From NCBI GenBank assembly GCA_963682025.1, contig OY821520.1, forward strand, positions 2,217,305 to 2,281,304: DNA of 64,000 nucleotides, written 5' to 3'. A program made the translations under genes and the position numbers. Below the pieces are notes generated by a model, which worked only from the letters and a program-made list of their open reading frames with translations, had not been told where the DNA came from and did no database searches. This DNA is from Cordilura impudica. Taxonomy: Eukaryota; Arthropoda; Insecta; Diptera; Scathophagidae. This document shows, in pieces, positions 44,048 through 55,565 of the stretch; position 1 is the stretch's first letter; every line of letters begins with the position of its first letter.

Positions 44048-45981
44048 TTGTATTGTATTGTATTGTATAAAGAGGTATTTGAAGTACTGGAACCAGTAAT
44101 CTATGGTATTGCTAATAGGTTGTCCCTATTAAATCTCATCCAACCCTAAAGCCCTCAGGAATTCGAGGATGTTGGTTGGTTCTAGTAGTTTTATGTCGCT
44201 ACCTAGTATTTGGAAAGAGTCCAGGTGCTTTTTTCTTCTATGCATTAACGCTCCACATTCCGCAAGTATGTGCTCTGGTGATTTGGCTTCCTCATCACAG
44301 AATCTGCACATGGGGTTTTCTACGATTCCTATCTTGCTCAGATGTTCCCTGAGCCTACAGTGACCAGTTAAAATCCCTCTTATTGTTGTAGCCACCCAAC
44401 AAGAGTGTAGATTGCCTTAAGCCCAAATGACTCGAGAAAAGTTCCCATCTTACATAATTCTCATGTTCCCTGAGTACGGCTTCCCATTCTCCTTTTCCTA
44501 TTCCACAAAACGGTTCCGGCCCTATTAATTTTGTGGAAGCTCCTCTTCTGACAAGTTCATCAGCTTGCTCATTACCTTGAATCCCAATATGTCCCGGGAC
44601 CCAACAAAGCTAACCTTGTTGTGTTTACCTAGCTCATTTAGTTTCCGAACTAACTTGGAGTCTATTTCATAGGAGCTTAGTGCTCGAATAGCAGCTTGAC
44701 TATCTGATAATATGGTTATGTCCCGTCTTTTGCACTACCTATTCAAGTTAATTTGTGTTCGATGGCATAAATTTCCGCTCGGAAAATACTTATGTGTATT
44801 CCCATTGACTCAAAGTATTTGGGCCCGAAGACTCCCGCCCCTGTGCCACTTTCGGTTTCTCTTATAGAATATGCTGAGCTTAAATCACTCCATTCTCTCT
44901 TACTGCTAAGTTTTATACTAAAGTACTTCCTAAAATCATATTTCTTTTCGACCATGTCCATGGGGCAATCTACGAGGGAGTAATCATTAACTTGACTTAT
45001 TCGGTTCCATTGCCCTTTATAAAGCCTAGTTATAAGTTTGTCCCCCTTGATTCTGATCGCCATTGCCAGGGCTTTCCTTTGCAACACTATATGTAGTGGG
45101 CCTAGGTCCATTAGTGCTTCCAGTGATGCTGTTGGACAGATCCTCATTGCACCCGTTATCCCAATGCACGCTAATCTTAGTGTTTTACTTAACTCCGTTT
45201 GAGTTGACTTCAGATCTATTTTTTAGCCCACGCTATAGCCCCATAGGTCACAATTGGGTGGACCATCATAGAGTACGTCCAGTGCAAAATGCTGGACTTA
45301 CGTCCCCAGGTTCGATGACTTCCCCCAGAATTTGAATTACCCTCCATCTTGGAAGTTTCCTTTTCCTTGTAAATGGTACAATAGTGGTCTATGTCGGATT
45401 GATGTTCAATCCTCTTGCCCTACACCATTGACATATAATCCTCAACCCTCTTTGCACAATGTCGCATAAGGTTTCCTCGAATTCGCCTCTTGCTATTAAG
45501 ACTATATCGCCTGCGTAGCCTTGACATTCTATTCCTGCTTCCAACAGTTTCATTAGTAATTCATCCACAACCTGACTCCACATTAAGGGCAAAAGAACTC
45601 CTCCCTGTGGACGTCCTCTGGTTGTGTTGACGGCTATGGTCTCCCCGTCTGCTGTTGTTTCTACTGATTTCGTGTAGAGCGCTTATACCATCCATTTTCA
45701 TTTCACTGAGTCCACTCCTCTTCGGTTTAATGCCCTTTCAATTACTTCGTGTGAAGTGTTATCAAAGGTTCCTTCCATATCTAGGAAGGCACAAACGGCT
45801 ATTTGCTTTTCATCTATTGATTTATGAATAGTTTCCACTAGCCTAGTAAGAGCGGTCTCTGTTGATCTTTCCGCTCTATACGCATGCTGGTTTGGATGCA
45901 ACGGCATCTGCTGTAATATTCCACATCTTAGATAGTTGTCTACATCTTTTTCAAGTGTTTTCAGCAAAAAATATATTGGGC
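44048..45981 (-). mobile_element. 5'-truncated LOA-like element inserted in jockey
   Basis: Minus strand. From the 5' break at 45981: LKTLEKDVDNYLRCG, PNQHAYRAERSTETALTRLV, CAFLDMEGTFDNTSHEVIER (Ala of GAF is now Thr), PLMWSQVVDELL, QGYAGDIVLIARGEFEETLC (YADD now YAGD, so catalytically dead), RGLNINPT; then thumb and RNase H pieces including ESGTGAGVFGPKYF and RAEIYAIEHKL; finally TTIRGILTGHCRLREHLSKI with CRFCDEEAKSPEHILAECG, the zinc knuckle. The 3' tail is (TACAA)n at 44048-44072, and the 8-bp duplication TAACACTA flanks it. Stops and frameshifts break the frame. Confidence 0.85.
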
Positions 45982-45989
45982 TAACACTA

Positions 45990-47640
45990 AGAACACCAGA
46001 TGATATTTACCAAATATCTTCTCAACTTGCTGCGAAACACCCCCCGACAAAGAAGGCAGTATAGAACTTGTTCGGTAGATATCGAGCGGCCATTAAATGA
46101 AAAAAGAAGAAATCGAAGAGAGTGGCAACTGTACAGATCTCCTCAACTTAGGCAACAATTGAACGCATGTACATCAAATTTAAGAAAGTTGCTTGAAATC
46201 CAGAGACATGATAAATTAAACAGATATCTCGAAAAATTAGATCCGATTTCAAGAACTGATTACTCGTTATGGCGACCTAAAAAAAATCTTAAAAGACCCG
46301 TTGTACGTAAACCAACATTATGAAGGCAAAATGGAGGTTGTGCTAGAAATGATATAGGAAAAGGCGATCTATTTGTAGAACATTTGAAAAAGTGTTTACT
46401 CCGAATATAACTACTAGTTCAATAAATGAGTTACCACCAGTAATAAACCAGCGCAGTGCAGTGTCACTTCGATTTGAGATTAGAGAGGTTGAAGAGGCCA
46501 TTTCTGACCTTAACCCTAAAAAAGCATCGGGGATCAACGGGATCAGTAAAGATCATACAAAGGTCGATTCGTACAGGCCAATCAGTTTATTGTCAAATCT
46601 GTCAAAATTGTTCGAGAAAATACTAGTAAATAAGGTTACTGTAGCTGTAGATCAAAATAACGTCATTCTAGCATATCACTTCGGATTTAGGCGAAGACAC
46701 AGTACCACTGAGCAAGTTCATAGGTCAGTAAGCGCTATAAGAAAAGCCTTTGAAGAAAAAAAGTACTGTTCTGCTCTCTTTATTGAAATTTCGCAAGCTT
46801 TCGATAAGGTTTGGCACGAGAGTCCAACTCTATAAAATTAAAATGTTGCTGCCCCCGAACGTTCATAAAATAATGGAAAGCTATATAATTAACATGAAAT
46901 TCTCAATAAAAGAGAGCAACTTTACAAGCCCCCTTCAGGATATAAAAGCTGATGTTCCACAGGATAGTATTCTGGGTCCGGTTATATGCATTCCTTATAC
47001 AGCGGACATGCCAACTAATGAAAACACGATTACTTCAACCTTTGCAGATGACACGGCTATTTTGAGTATTCATGAGGACCCCTCAACATCCTCTACCCTT
47101 TTACAATAACATGTTTTACAATTGGAGTACTGGTTACACAGGTGGAAAATAAGAATCAATGAAGAAAAATGTATCCACGTTACTTTTATGCTCAGAAGGC
47201 AAACCTGCCCTAAACTTCGAATAAGCAATCAGCAAATACCGCAACATTACTTGGAACAAACACATGGTATCAAAATTAACACAAATAAAATTAAAATTAG
47301 TTAAAATTACGTTGTTAAATGGCGGAAATTCAAAACTAAATCGTGATTGCAAGTTATTGATATATAAATCGATCATGAAACCCATTTGGTCCTACGGTAT
47401 ATAATTATGGGGAACCATAAGATATCAAATTAAGATCGCAAAGTTGATTATCCGCACTCCATGGTATGTGAGAAACTCACAATTGCATAGAGAATTAAAC
47501 TTAACCCTATTAAAAATCGAAATTATGAAAAACTATTCAAGCAACTTGTAAAAACTAGAAACTCACCCGAATTTCTTAGCACGTGACCTTCTCAACAATC
47601 GATCCACCAACGCCTAAGACGGAAAGAGACTGCAGATCTC
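45990..47640 (+). pseudogene. jockey-clade reverse transcriptase relic, 3' piece
   Basis: Continues the jockey ORF2: RRNRREWQLYRSPQLRQQLN, LDPISRTDYSLWRPKKNLKR, EEAISDLNPKKASGINGI, then a deletion joining to YRPISLLSNLSKLFEKIL, FGFRRRHSTTEQVHRSV, CSALFIEISQAFDKVWH (the first Asp of the DISQAFD motif is Glu), SILGPV, TSTFADDTAILS (FADD box kept) and LHRWKIRINEEKC. The end LARDLLNN and KRLQIS near 47580-47640 fits jockey C-termini. No RNase H, as expected for the clade. Many frameshifts. Confidence 0.85.
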
Positions 47641-47837
47641 ATAATAAATGCTTGAGGTTATCTAAGCCAATGAATATTTATTTATTCCGACTTTATGTAG
47701 AAACATTAAATTTTTTCTGGCACTGGCCGGATTCAATACGTTAAGTATTATTAACTTAATAAATAAATGCATGAGAGAGAAAAAATATATTTTGTGGCAA
47801 TATAAGTCTTTCTCAGTGATATTATTAAACATTACAA
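47641..47837. other. Short spacer
   Basis: AT-rich; may be jockey 3' UTR. No tail recognised. Confidence 0.4.
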
Positions 47838-47840
47838 TTA

Positions 47841-48286
47841 CACTGTGGAACAAATTGAGGTTGGCAAAAGTTAGGTCGATTCTGAGAGTGAGGGGTGAAA
47901 ATAGAGGCTAAATTAGAAGACCCGTATCGCGGCGTTTGTTTATGTTAATTCGATTTTTTTTTTTAATCGACCTTCGAACTTTGCAGTCAAATGCCGATTT
48001 TCAGCATATTGTTTATATGGCTTTTTGACTATAATCGACTAGTTGATATTTTTTCAATCTGTAAAAGCCAAATTATTGCTAGAGACCAGTGCAACAATCA
48101 AAATTTTTTAAAAAATGGATATAGAAAATTTTTGTGGTGCTTATGAAGCAAAATATTGGAAAAATTATTTTTTTTTTCATGCTTTTTGAAAATATTTTCC
48201 ACAAAACTAAGTCTTTTTTGCTTTCTGTTTGATCTATAATATGCTTCTCAGTTTCTTCAATAAATTTCATTTGAAAAGAAAATGGT
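47841..48286 (+). repeat. Left terminal inverted repeat
   Basis: Begins CACTGTGGAACAAATT; inner landmarks AGGTCGATTCTGAGAG, GGGGTGAAAATAGAGGC, TTTGCAGTCAAATGCCGATT and GTTTCTTCAATAAATTTC. Matched inversely at 50620-51038 at roughly 90 percent by eye. Confidence 0.85.
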
Positions 48287-48481
48287 CTTAGTCGATAATT
48301 TGCGTTAAAAAACCCAAAACCATTAAATAAATAGCGATTTAGGTAGAAGTAATTAAAAAGGGAATTTCCAAGAATTAGAAATTAGTAAAACAACTTTTTT
48401 GTTTGCAACCACCGCACAGGTAGCGATTTTTTTTTTATTTCGTACAAGTTTATCACTGACGTAAACTATGCCCCTAAAAGA

Positions 48482-50207
48482 GGTTGCTTTAATTGCTATT
48501 CAACTCTTATGCAATGGAAAAGTGAAAAGAAGAAGGCTGTGCCAATGATGCGGTTAGAAAACAGCCCGCATCAAGAAGAAAATTGCTATGGATGTATCAA
48601 CTACCATAAAACTTTGAATAGAAGGAAAGCAAAGAATAAAACTTATGTAGCAGTGCCAAGTGTCCAATTTTTTCGCACTCAGAATTCGTACCAGTACCAA
48701 CATACCGATATCAGTACTACAAACAGATACCAGTACTACAACCGCCGCTGCTACGTCCATGGATTTCTTCTCAGAATACGACCCTGGTGAAGGTACATCC
48801 TATGAAACATCAAAGGACCCAATCCTAGTCACACAAAACTAATTGGATGGAATTGTTGCAAATTTGAATTTGACTCAGAAATAATCAGAACTACTGGCTT
48901 CGTTTTTGAAAGGAAATAATTTGCGGGCGAAAGGTACCAAAGTAACAGCATATCGAAAACGCCAAAAAGAGTTAGAAAAGTTCTTCAATGTGAATGATGC
49001 AAAAAATTTCGCTTATTGCCACGATATTGAAAGGTAATGGAGACGATAGGGTAAACGTATAAAAAAGATGATTGGCGTTTATTCATCGATAGTTCACTAA
49101 TCAACTTAAAAGTTGTGCTTTTGCACAAGACAAATAGAATGCCTTCTGTTCCGATTGCGTATAGCACTGACACTAGTGAAAATTTCGATAATATGAAACA
49201 CATTCTGGAAGTAGTCAAATATATAGAGCACCTGTGGCGCATTTGCTGCGACCTCAAAATAGTTTCATTGATTACAGTCTTAACAGCATCTGGCCGTCAA
49301 AAATATCCGTGTTTTTTGTGCGATTGGGATTCACGATATGGAGAAGGTATTAAAGGAAGAAAGCAGTACAAACAGCATAACTGGAATAGTCGCATTGGAC
49401 GGAAATGGGCTAAAGACAATAGGCTACACGAAAGTCTTGTTCCTGAAATGAAAATTTTGTTGCCGTTGCTCCACATTAAACTTGGAATTGCTAAAAATTT
49501 TTTGAAATGTATCGCAAAAAGACCAGCAGTATTCAACCGCTTAAAAGACATTTTCCCATGACTAAGTAACGCCAAAATTCAGGAACGGGTTGTTAATGGT
49601 CCCGACATACGGAAACTAATGAATCGTCAAGATTTTGACCAAGTTCTGACAGACCGAGAATTAAATGCATGGATCGCATTGAAAGCAGCCATTAAAAGAC
49701 TTTTGGGTAAAGAACACAAAGACAACTACAGGCAATTGGGGTTAATATGTCGTACAAAATTCATCTCTTGCATCAGCATCTTGATCAACTCGCTCAACAG
49801 TTGCCAGCTGAATCTGATGAGCAAGGCGAACATTATCACCAAACTGCGCTTCCATTTGAAATAAGGTAACTATAGAGTGTGGAGTGTGCATATTTTGAAT
49901 TCCTAGATTTTTCTAATATCTTTCTCAGAGTGCACAATTTAAACATGTTAACGATTGAAAACTATTTTCGTTTCAGTTACAGAGGAAAGAAATATCCGGA
50001 TTCAATACTCGCTGAAATTTGTTGGTGATATAAAAACACCTTTGAAGAAGAGGAAGAAGGGGAAGACAAAGATGAAATTCCAGAATATCTGTTGGACGAA
50101 ATTATCGACCTTTCTGATGATGATGACGATGATCAAGATATTAGAGAGATCAGTGATGTTGATCCACAGCCGCCTGCTAAACGGCAACTGGCCAAATCAT
50201 TAATTTA
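48482..50207 (+). pseudogene. Candidate transposase of uncharacterised family
   Basis: Order of blocks: N-terminal region with TTTAAATSMDFFSEYDPGEG; SELLASFLKGNNLRAKGTKV; AYRKRQKELEKFF and NFAYCHDIER; KKDDWRLFIDSSLINLKVV; HKTNRMPSVPIAYSTDT; HLWRICCDLKIVSLITVL; KYPCFLCDWDSRYGEGIKGR (a CX2C, possibly metal-binding); ELNAWIALKAAIKRLLGK; VNMSYKIHLLHQHLDQL; EQGEHYHQTALPFEI; after a predicted intron, SYRGKKYPDSILAEICW; an acidic tail DDDDDQDIREISDVD and QPPAKRQLAKSLI. Its place inside TIRs makes it the likely transposase. Stops at 48839 and 48882 and indels near 49030, 49560 and 49740 break it. Confidence 0.7.
49866..49976 (+). other. Predicted 111-bp intron in the candidate transposase
   Basis: AAG/GTAACT at 49866 and TTTTCGTTTCAG ending at 49976. 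Joining the flanks keeps the frame and restores the block FEI-SYRGKKYPD, which in the relic at 25873-29304 is continuous as MEQRHQGLW. Confidence 0.6.
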
Positions 50208-50509
50208 ATTTATTTTATTTTTTTACTTAAAACTTTTCATAACTAACATTTCAAAAATATATTTTTTTTCCATATTTTTATAATTTCTTTTTCAATGTTT
50301 CTTCAAAACCAACACTGAACAAAATTGGTACATAAATAATGAGAAGTAAATTAATATTAAGCTGGAAAACGCAAGTTTTGTTTTTTTATTTTTTATTAAT
50401 CAACACTCAGGGGATGCCCCGTACAGATGCAGTGCATTGTGTTGATCTTAGAAAAATAGGTTATAGGAAGGAGGAAGGAGGGAGTAGTGTGTTCATTTTG
50501 TTTTATTAT

Positions 50510-50609
50510 TTTTTTTTTTTGCAGCGACAGACCAAAGCCTCTGGTGGGAATCGAACCCACGACCCCCGCATTATAGGCGAGCACGCTACCTACTCACCTA
50601 CCGGGGTGC
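50510..50609 (-). mobile_element. tRNA-derived SINE or tRNA retropseudogene
   Basis: Minus strand: GCACCCCGGTAGGTGAGTAG (A-box-like), an anticodon arm CTCGC-CTATAAT-GCGGG, a perfect T arm GTGGG-TTCGATT-CCCAC with B box GGTTCGATTCC, then GCTTTGGTCTGTCGCTGC and an A tail. The acceptor stem does not pair, so it is not a functional tRNA. TTATTAT at 50503-50509 and 50610-50616 may be its target duplication. It lies inside the DNA transposon and is absent from the related fragment at 9652-10198. Confidence 0.7.
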
Positions 50610-51041
50610 TTATTATGATTGTTTTCTTTTCAAATGAAATTTATTGAAGAAACTGAAAGCAAAAAAGACTTAGTTTTGTGGAAAATATTTTCGAAAAGCA
50701 TGAAAAAAAAATAATTTTTCCAATATTTTGCTTCATAAGCACCACAAAAATTTTCTAAATCAAGTTTTTAAAAAATTTTAATTATTGCACGGGTCTCTAG
50801 CAATAATTTGGCTTTTACATTTTGAAAAAATATCAATTAGTCGACGAGTTATAGCCAAAAAACCATATAAACAATATGCTGAAAATCGGCATTTGACTGC
50901 AAAGTTCGAAGGTCGATTAAAAAAAATTCTAACTAACATAAACAAATGCCGCGATATGGGTCTTCTAATAGCCTCTATTTTCACCCCTCAATCTCAGAAT
51001 CGACCTAACTTTTGCTAACCTGAATTTGTTCCACAGTGTTA

Positions 51042-52608
51042 TTGTTATCATAGAATTGTTTAATATTATTGGGATGGCTTTGGCATTTAAAAATTTTCAA
51101 AAGTAGAAAAAGAAAATCCCATTAAAAAGCTAAAAACAAAAACAAATATTAAAAAAAATTTTAAAAAACAATTTTTTTTTTTGTATATTTTGATATTTTT
51201 TCTACAAAATAATTCCTCAATGTTGTCAATGTTCCTCAATGTTGTCACAAAAAGAAATTGTGTTATTTTAAAAGGGAACTAAACTTAAAGTTTCTTTTAT
51301 GCAACATCAACAAACTGCTTCCGTTAGAACTTTAAACCATTTCAAATTCTCTAAGGAAACGTTTTTTTTAAGCCTTTTAATGCCATTCGGCTATGACAAA
51401 ATATAGTTTGTTCATTCAGTTCAGGCATTCATACACTTATTCAGGAACAATTGTTAAGAAAAAATGTCATTAAGGATTTTTTTCCTTACATCATTATCTT
51501 CTTTATTTATTTATTTTCTTTTTTTTTATTTTTTTTTTGTTTTGTTTTGTTTTGCTTCAGCATCTTCTCCTTTTGAACAAAAAAGCGGTATTCACGATGT
51601 ACATCACAAAATGTGAGCCTTCATATGGTGAATACAATTTTTCAGAGATGTCACGAACAGTATTTGCGTCATTTTAGCGAACATCTAATAATCAATATTC
51701 AGGCTGAACTGAAATCCAATTAATTATGGTATTCGGTCGAATGGTTGAAATTGAAGTTGGAATATGATGAATACCAGAATATCTCTAGTTTTTACTTATT
51801 ATCAAAGATACAGCTGGGTAGGGGGGAAGGAAGCAGTTCACAGACTGTCCAAATTTTAGATTTGGCAATATTAAATTGAATTTATATTGCTTTTGTTCAT
51901 AAATCCTTCGTTTGAATACCACTAGTATTCAAATAAAAGCACTTCACATACACATACACACACACTCACATACACACACACACAAGCTTTACTTCCTTAT
52001 TCAAGAGACATTAAGTACTTGACATACAACAACAAACTAGCGAGGTCGGTCGTACATACCATAATGACGATTATGATTACGATTACGATTGTGATTGTGA
52101 TTCTGATTGTGATTATGTTGAAGTGCTTTAAGTAAGCGAACGAAGAAACGAACGAACGAATGAACAAGAAGAATGACTGCATGAATGAAAAATCTTCTAC
52201 ACAATTCTACAAGTATGACAAACGACAACTATTGAAGACAAGAAACTACAGATCTTCATTCATACATTTATACATTCGTTCGTATGTCTTTGTGTGGAAA
52301 GTTGTAAGAAAAAGCTAAACAAAACATTTTATTAAAAGGTTACAAAAAGATTTCTTAAGATGAATGAGTGATTTTTTCGCTAAGACTTGACATCATCTAC
52401 TGTAAAATGAAAATCACATGGAAATTTAAAGAAGACACAGCAGTTGCGTTGTTGCATCTGACATACATAAAATTTTTGTGCATTTTTTAGCACCCTTTTG
52501 AGCAGGGATAAAAGAATTTTCTTCCAAATATGAATCATAATAATTGTAAATAAAGCGTTGCAACATAACTTACAATCCAGCACCCATCAAACACACACAC
52601 TTACATCT
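51042..52608. other. AT-rich stretch with microsatellites
   Basis: (CA)n at about 51948-51986, (GATTAC/GATTGT)n at 52066-52118 and (GAAC)n at 52140-52166. No gene recognised. Confidence 0.6.
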
Positions 52609-53684
52609 ATATATTAATACGTGAAGGTACATTTTTAGTTCCCTTTTTAAGCAATATGCGGGCACGGAGGAGTGTGAAAATTGGCATAGTTACAGTTCAT
52701 ATGGAGCAAAAGCTAGGAATGATAATATGTATGTTTACTCTGTCTTAAAAATATATTAAATTAAATAAAATAAAATAAAATATTTATAATAATTCGTTAC
52801 ACTCTGTTAATGCGAATGATTTATATTATATATCAGACGCCCTGTGTTGAATTGTGAATTGCTAAAATTGATTAACATAACTTTAGGCTGATTTATGTAT
52901 TCATGAATTTTTTATATATCGCACCAGTACCTCTAAAGTGAGTCAACTCAAAATTTACAATTTTTCAGTAGAGGCAAAAAACGTTTTTTTTTTATTTACT
53001 ATAAAACATTTGTTTCAAAGTTGTTCTATATTTTAGTTTGTTATATTGGAAGAGGCTTAAATAGTATAACTTTTGCTTGAATTCTCATTTGGTTGTTTTC
53101 AGCAAATATATATGAATTTAACTTTTTACCAAACAAACTATATACTGCTTTTGGTTACTGATGAGGGTTGGTGACTCTTCCCAAAACAAATGTGCTAATG
53201 CTTTTGCTTTATTTAAAGTAAAAACATTTGATCTTGAGCCTGAACAATTTCAAACTCAATCATTTACTATAAAATTTAAAAACAGTTGTTTCATTGTAAA
53301 TAATTGAGAATAATAAGTATACAATAGTAATTGTTTTTGCGATTTTTCCAGTGATCATCAAAAATGACAAGTTTTTTGGGTGCAACTCAAAATATGTCTT
53401 TTTAGTGGATTCAAAAGCAGCTACTCTTATAACACAAAGAGGTTTACAACTGTATTTTTTTGCGAAAGACTAGAAAATCCGATGTAAGATTTTTACAGTG
53501 GACAGATATGACCACTGTGTATCGTTTTCTTGCAAAAAGTGAAAATTGAAAAATTTTGAGTTGACTCACTTTAGAGGTACAAGTGCGATATATAGATTAA
53601 AAAAACATTGAAAGACAAAAATTTAATGAAAAAGTAATATTTCCTAGAATTTGCGCTCGAATTTCAAGTGCTGGGCTATACCAG
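52609..53684 (+). mobile_element. Helitron-like relic H5, split by a MITE
   Basis: Starts TCTATATATTAATACGTGAA. After an internal region unlike the others it shares GTGAATTG-TA-AATTGATTA and, past the MITE, TTTCCTAGAATTTG, CTCGAATTTCAAG-GCTGG and CCAG with the 3' end of the Helitron at 58549-58921. The hairpin and terminal CTAG have decayed. Non-coding. Confidence 0.5.
52913..53594. mobile_element. 680-bp MITE with about 50-bp TIRs
   Basis: Left TATATATCGCAC then GTACCTCTAAAGTGAGTCAA and CTCAAAATTT; right end is its inverse with few differences (GAGTTGACTCACTTTAGAGG, CGATATATA). It ends in a TA dinucleotide, consistent with a TA target. Inside, no coding. It interrupts a Helitron relic. Confidence 0.75.
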
Positions 53685-54119
53685 TATTATTAAAGACTTA
53701 TCATCACTAGTTCCTTTTTACTTCGGTAAGAACAGACTCTGCAATTTCTACTTTTATTTTGGTATCTGGGATTTTCTATTTTAAATTAATATATTTTGCG
53801 TGAGTGTTTTGTCTCAATAAGCTAAGAAATTTATAAAATAACTAAACTCTACCTATTCCAAATATTTCTAGTAGTTCTGTGGCCATTCGAAATAAGAAAA
53901 AAAATCATCAGAAACTCACCGAAATGGTCTAGAATGATTGTGTGTATCTTAAAATCTTGTTTGCCTTTAATTATGAACGAAGGCTCATTTTCGAAACACA
54001 TCCTGTGATATGAAATGTACCAAAGTTAAATTTCTAAAGGTCAAAGGTCATTATCGCATGATAACTTTTTTATGGGATATCTAAAAAAAATATTTTCGAA
54101 GTTGATATTAAATACAAAT
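53685..54119. other. Spacer without recognised gene
   Basis: Nothing recognised. Confidence 0.5.
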
Positions 54120-54262
54120 AAGAAATTATCTGATTGCTTATGTCAGGTGTCTCTTATGTCCAGTTAATTGAATATGGGAAATAAGCATTAACCAAATTTG
54201 GGGCATTGTTATTAATTTTATTGCCTTCGAATATGAAAAAGTTCATATCGGATGCTATATAA
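54120..54262 (-). repeat. Helentron-like repeat fragment, left part
   Basis: TATGTCCAGTTAATTG, AAATAAGCATTAACCAAATT and ATATGAAAAAGTTCATATCG match the minus orientation of the R family (compare 59465-59560). The next family segment (ATGGGGACTAGG) is found at 55548-55565, beyond a Tc1/mariner-like element, so that element inserted here. Confidence 0.6.
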
Positions 54263-55547
54263 ATGGAAATTGAAAATGCTATAAAAAAAAACTACTGAAT
54301 ATTATCTCAAATTTCTTTTTTTATTTGAAAGTACAATCCTTCCGGTTAATAATGGAAAATAATGTCATTCAAATGGCTGCCTCGGCTGGCCATGCAGTAG
54401 CCTACACGATCGTTCCAATTTTTAAGCACATTATCGGTTGTGTGCAGCTGTATTTCACCAATGGCTTCACGAATATTGTCCTTTAAAGCGTCAATTGTCT
54501 CTGGCTTGTTGGCGTAACACTTATCTTTGAGGGCACCCCACAAATAATAGTCCAACGGTGTCAAATCGCAGCTCCGAGGTGGCCAAACGACATCAGCTCT
54601 GCGGCTGATAATGCGATCTTCAAAAACAGGGCGCAAAACATCGAGTGTAGCTTCGGCTGTGTGGCACGTAGCGCCGTCCTGTTGAAACCAAATGTTGCCA
54701 ATATCCTCCTCTTCAATTTTTGTGAACAAAAATTCGTTCAACATGGCCCGATAACGATCGCCATTGACTGTAACGGCCACTCCTAGATCATTTTCGAAGA
54801 CAAATGGCCCAATTATGCATCTGGACCAAAATCCGCACCAAACAGTGACTCGTTTTGGGTGTATCGGCTTTTCAATGTATGCGTGCGGGTTTTCTGTGTC
54901 CCAAATGCGACAATTTTGCTTGTTTACATACCCGCCAAGATCAAAATGAGCTTCATCTGAAAAGATGATTCTTTTGGCAAAATCGGCATCTTCTGTAAGT
55001 CGATCGCTGGCCCACTTAGCGAAGCGAAAACGCATCGGATGGTCAGTTGGCTTCAACTCCTGAACCAATTGGACTTTGTATGGCGTCATACCAAGGTCTT
55101 TTTGCAAAATTCGTATCAATGATGCCTCCGAAATGTTCAATTCTTGAGAACGACGGTGAATTGATGTTGATGGTGCTTCACGCACACTTTCTGTCACAGC
55201 AGCAATATTCTCGGGTGTACGCACTTTTTTGGCTTTTCACGCTTTGGTTTATCGATGAGGATGCCAGTTTCTTTCACTTTTTCACAAGATAACGAACATA
55301 CGGAGCTGACGGTGCTTCTCTTCTTCCAAAATCCGTACGCAATTTTCGCACACATTCTTCAACATTACCATGATTTTCAAAGTAATGTCGCAATATTTCC
55401 CAGCGTTGTTCAAGCGTACACACAACCATATTCGTTCAGCGGAAGGATAAAACTAATTATCTGTCAAATCAGACATGAGCTAAGTGTTACCATTCACGAA
55501 ATAAACACTAGTTGAAAAAAAAAACGTTAGATGGCGGACCCTTTATA
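54263..55547 (-). mobile_element. Tc1/mariner-superfamily transposon inserted in a Helentron-like repeat
   Basis: Bounded by the two halves of an R-family repeat, with TATA on both sides. The right end reads inward TATAAAGGGTCCGCCATCTA; the left end is only weakly inverted to it (TATAAATGGAAATTG), so the TIRs are short or decayed. It contains one transposase gene. Confidence 0.65.
54346..55429 (-). pseudogene. Tc1/mariner-superfamily transposase
   Basis: Start ATG at 55427-55429 (MVVCTLEQRWEILRHYFENH), stop at 54346. Two single-base losses in A runs (near 55228 and 55280) break the N-terminal part; the last 292 codons are open. N-terminal helix-turn-helix region; SIHRRSQELNISEASLIRIL; catalytic blocks IIFSDEAHFDLGGYV (first Asp), IWFQQDGATCHTA (second) and PPRSCDLTPLDYYLWG (third), with 36 residues between the second and third Asp, so a DDD triad of unusual spacing compared with the DD34D of mariner. 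The end GSHLNDIIFHY is typical of this fly and ant family. Confidence 0.88.
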
Positions 55548-55565
55548 TATGGGGACTAGGACAAA

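Larger units (their letters stand above)
47841..51038 (+). mobile_element. Complete DNA transposon with long TIRs and CACTGTGG ends
   Basis: Both ends read CACTGTGGAACAAATT and continue as inverted repeats for over 400 bp (47841 to about 48286 and about 50620 to 51038; the right arm lacks about 21 bp). TTA at 47838-47840 and 51039-51041 fits a 3-bp target duplication. One gene lies between (48482-50207). CAC-starting termini and a 3-bp duplication recall the CACTA/Chapaev group, but the protein does not have a transposase domain that I recognise. A 3'-terminal piece of the same family is at 9652-10198. Confidence 0.8.

Noticed and set aside
50536..50609. tRNA gene
   Set aside because: T arm and anticodon arm are good but the acceptor stem does not pair and an A tail follows; called SINE or retropseudogene.
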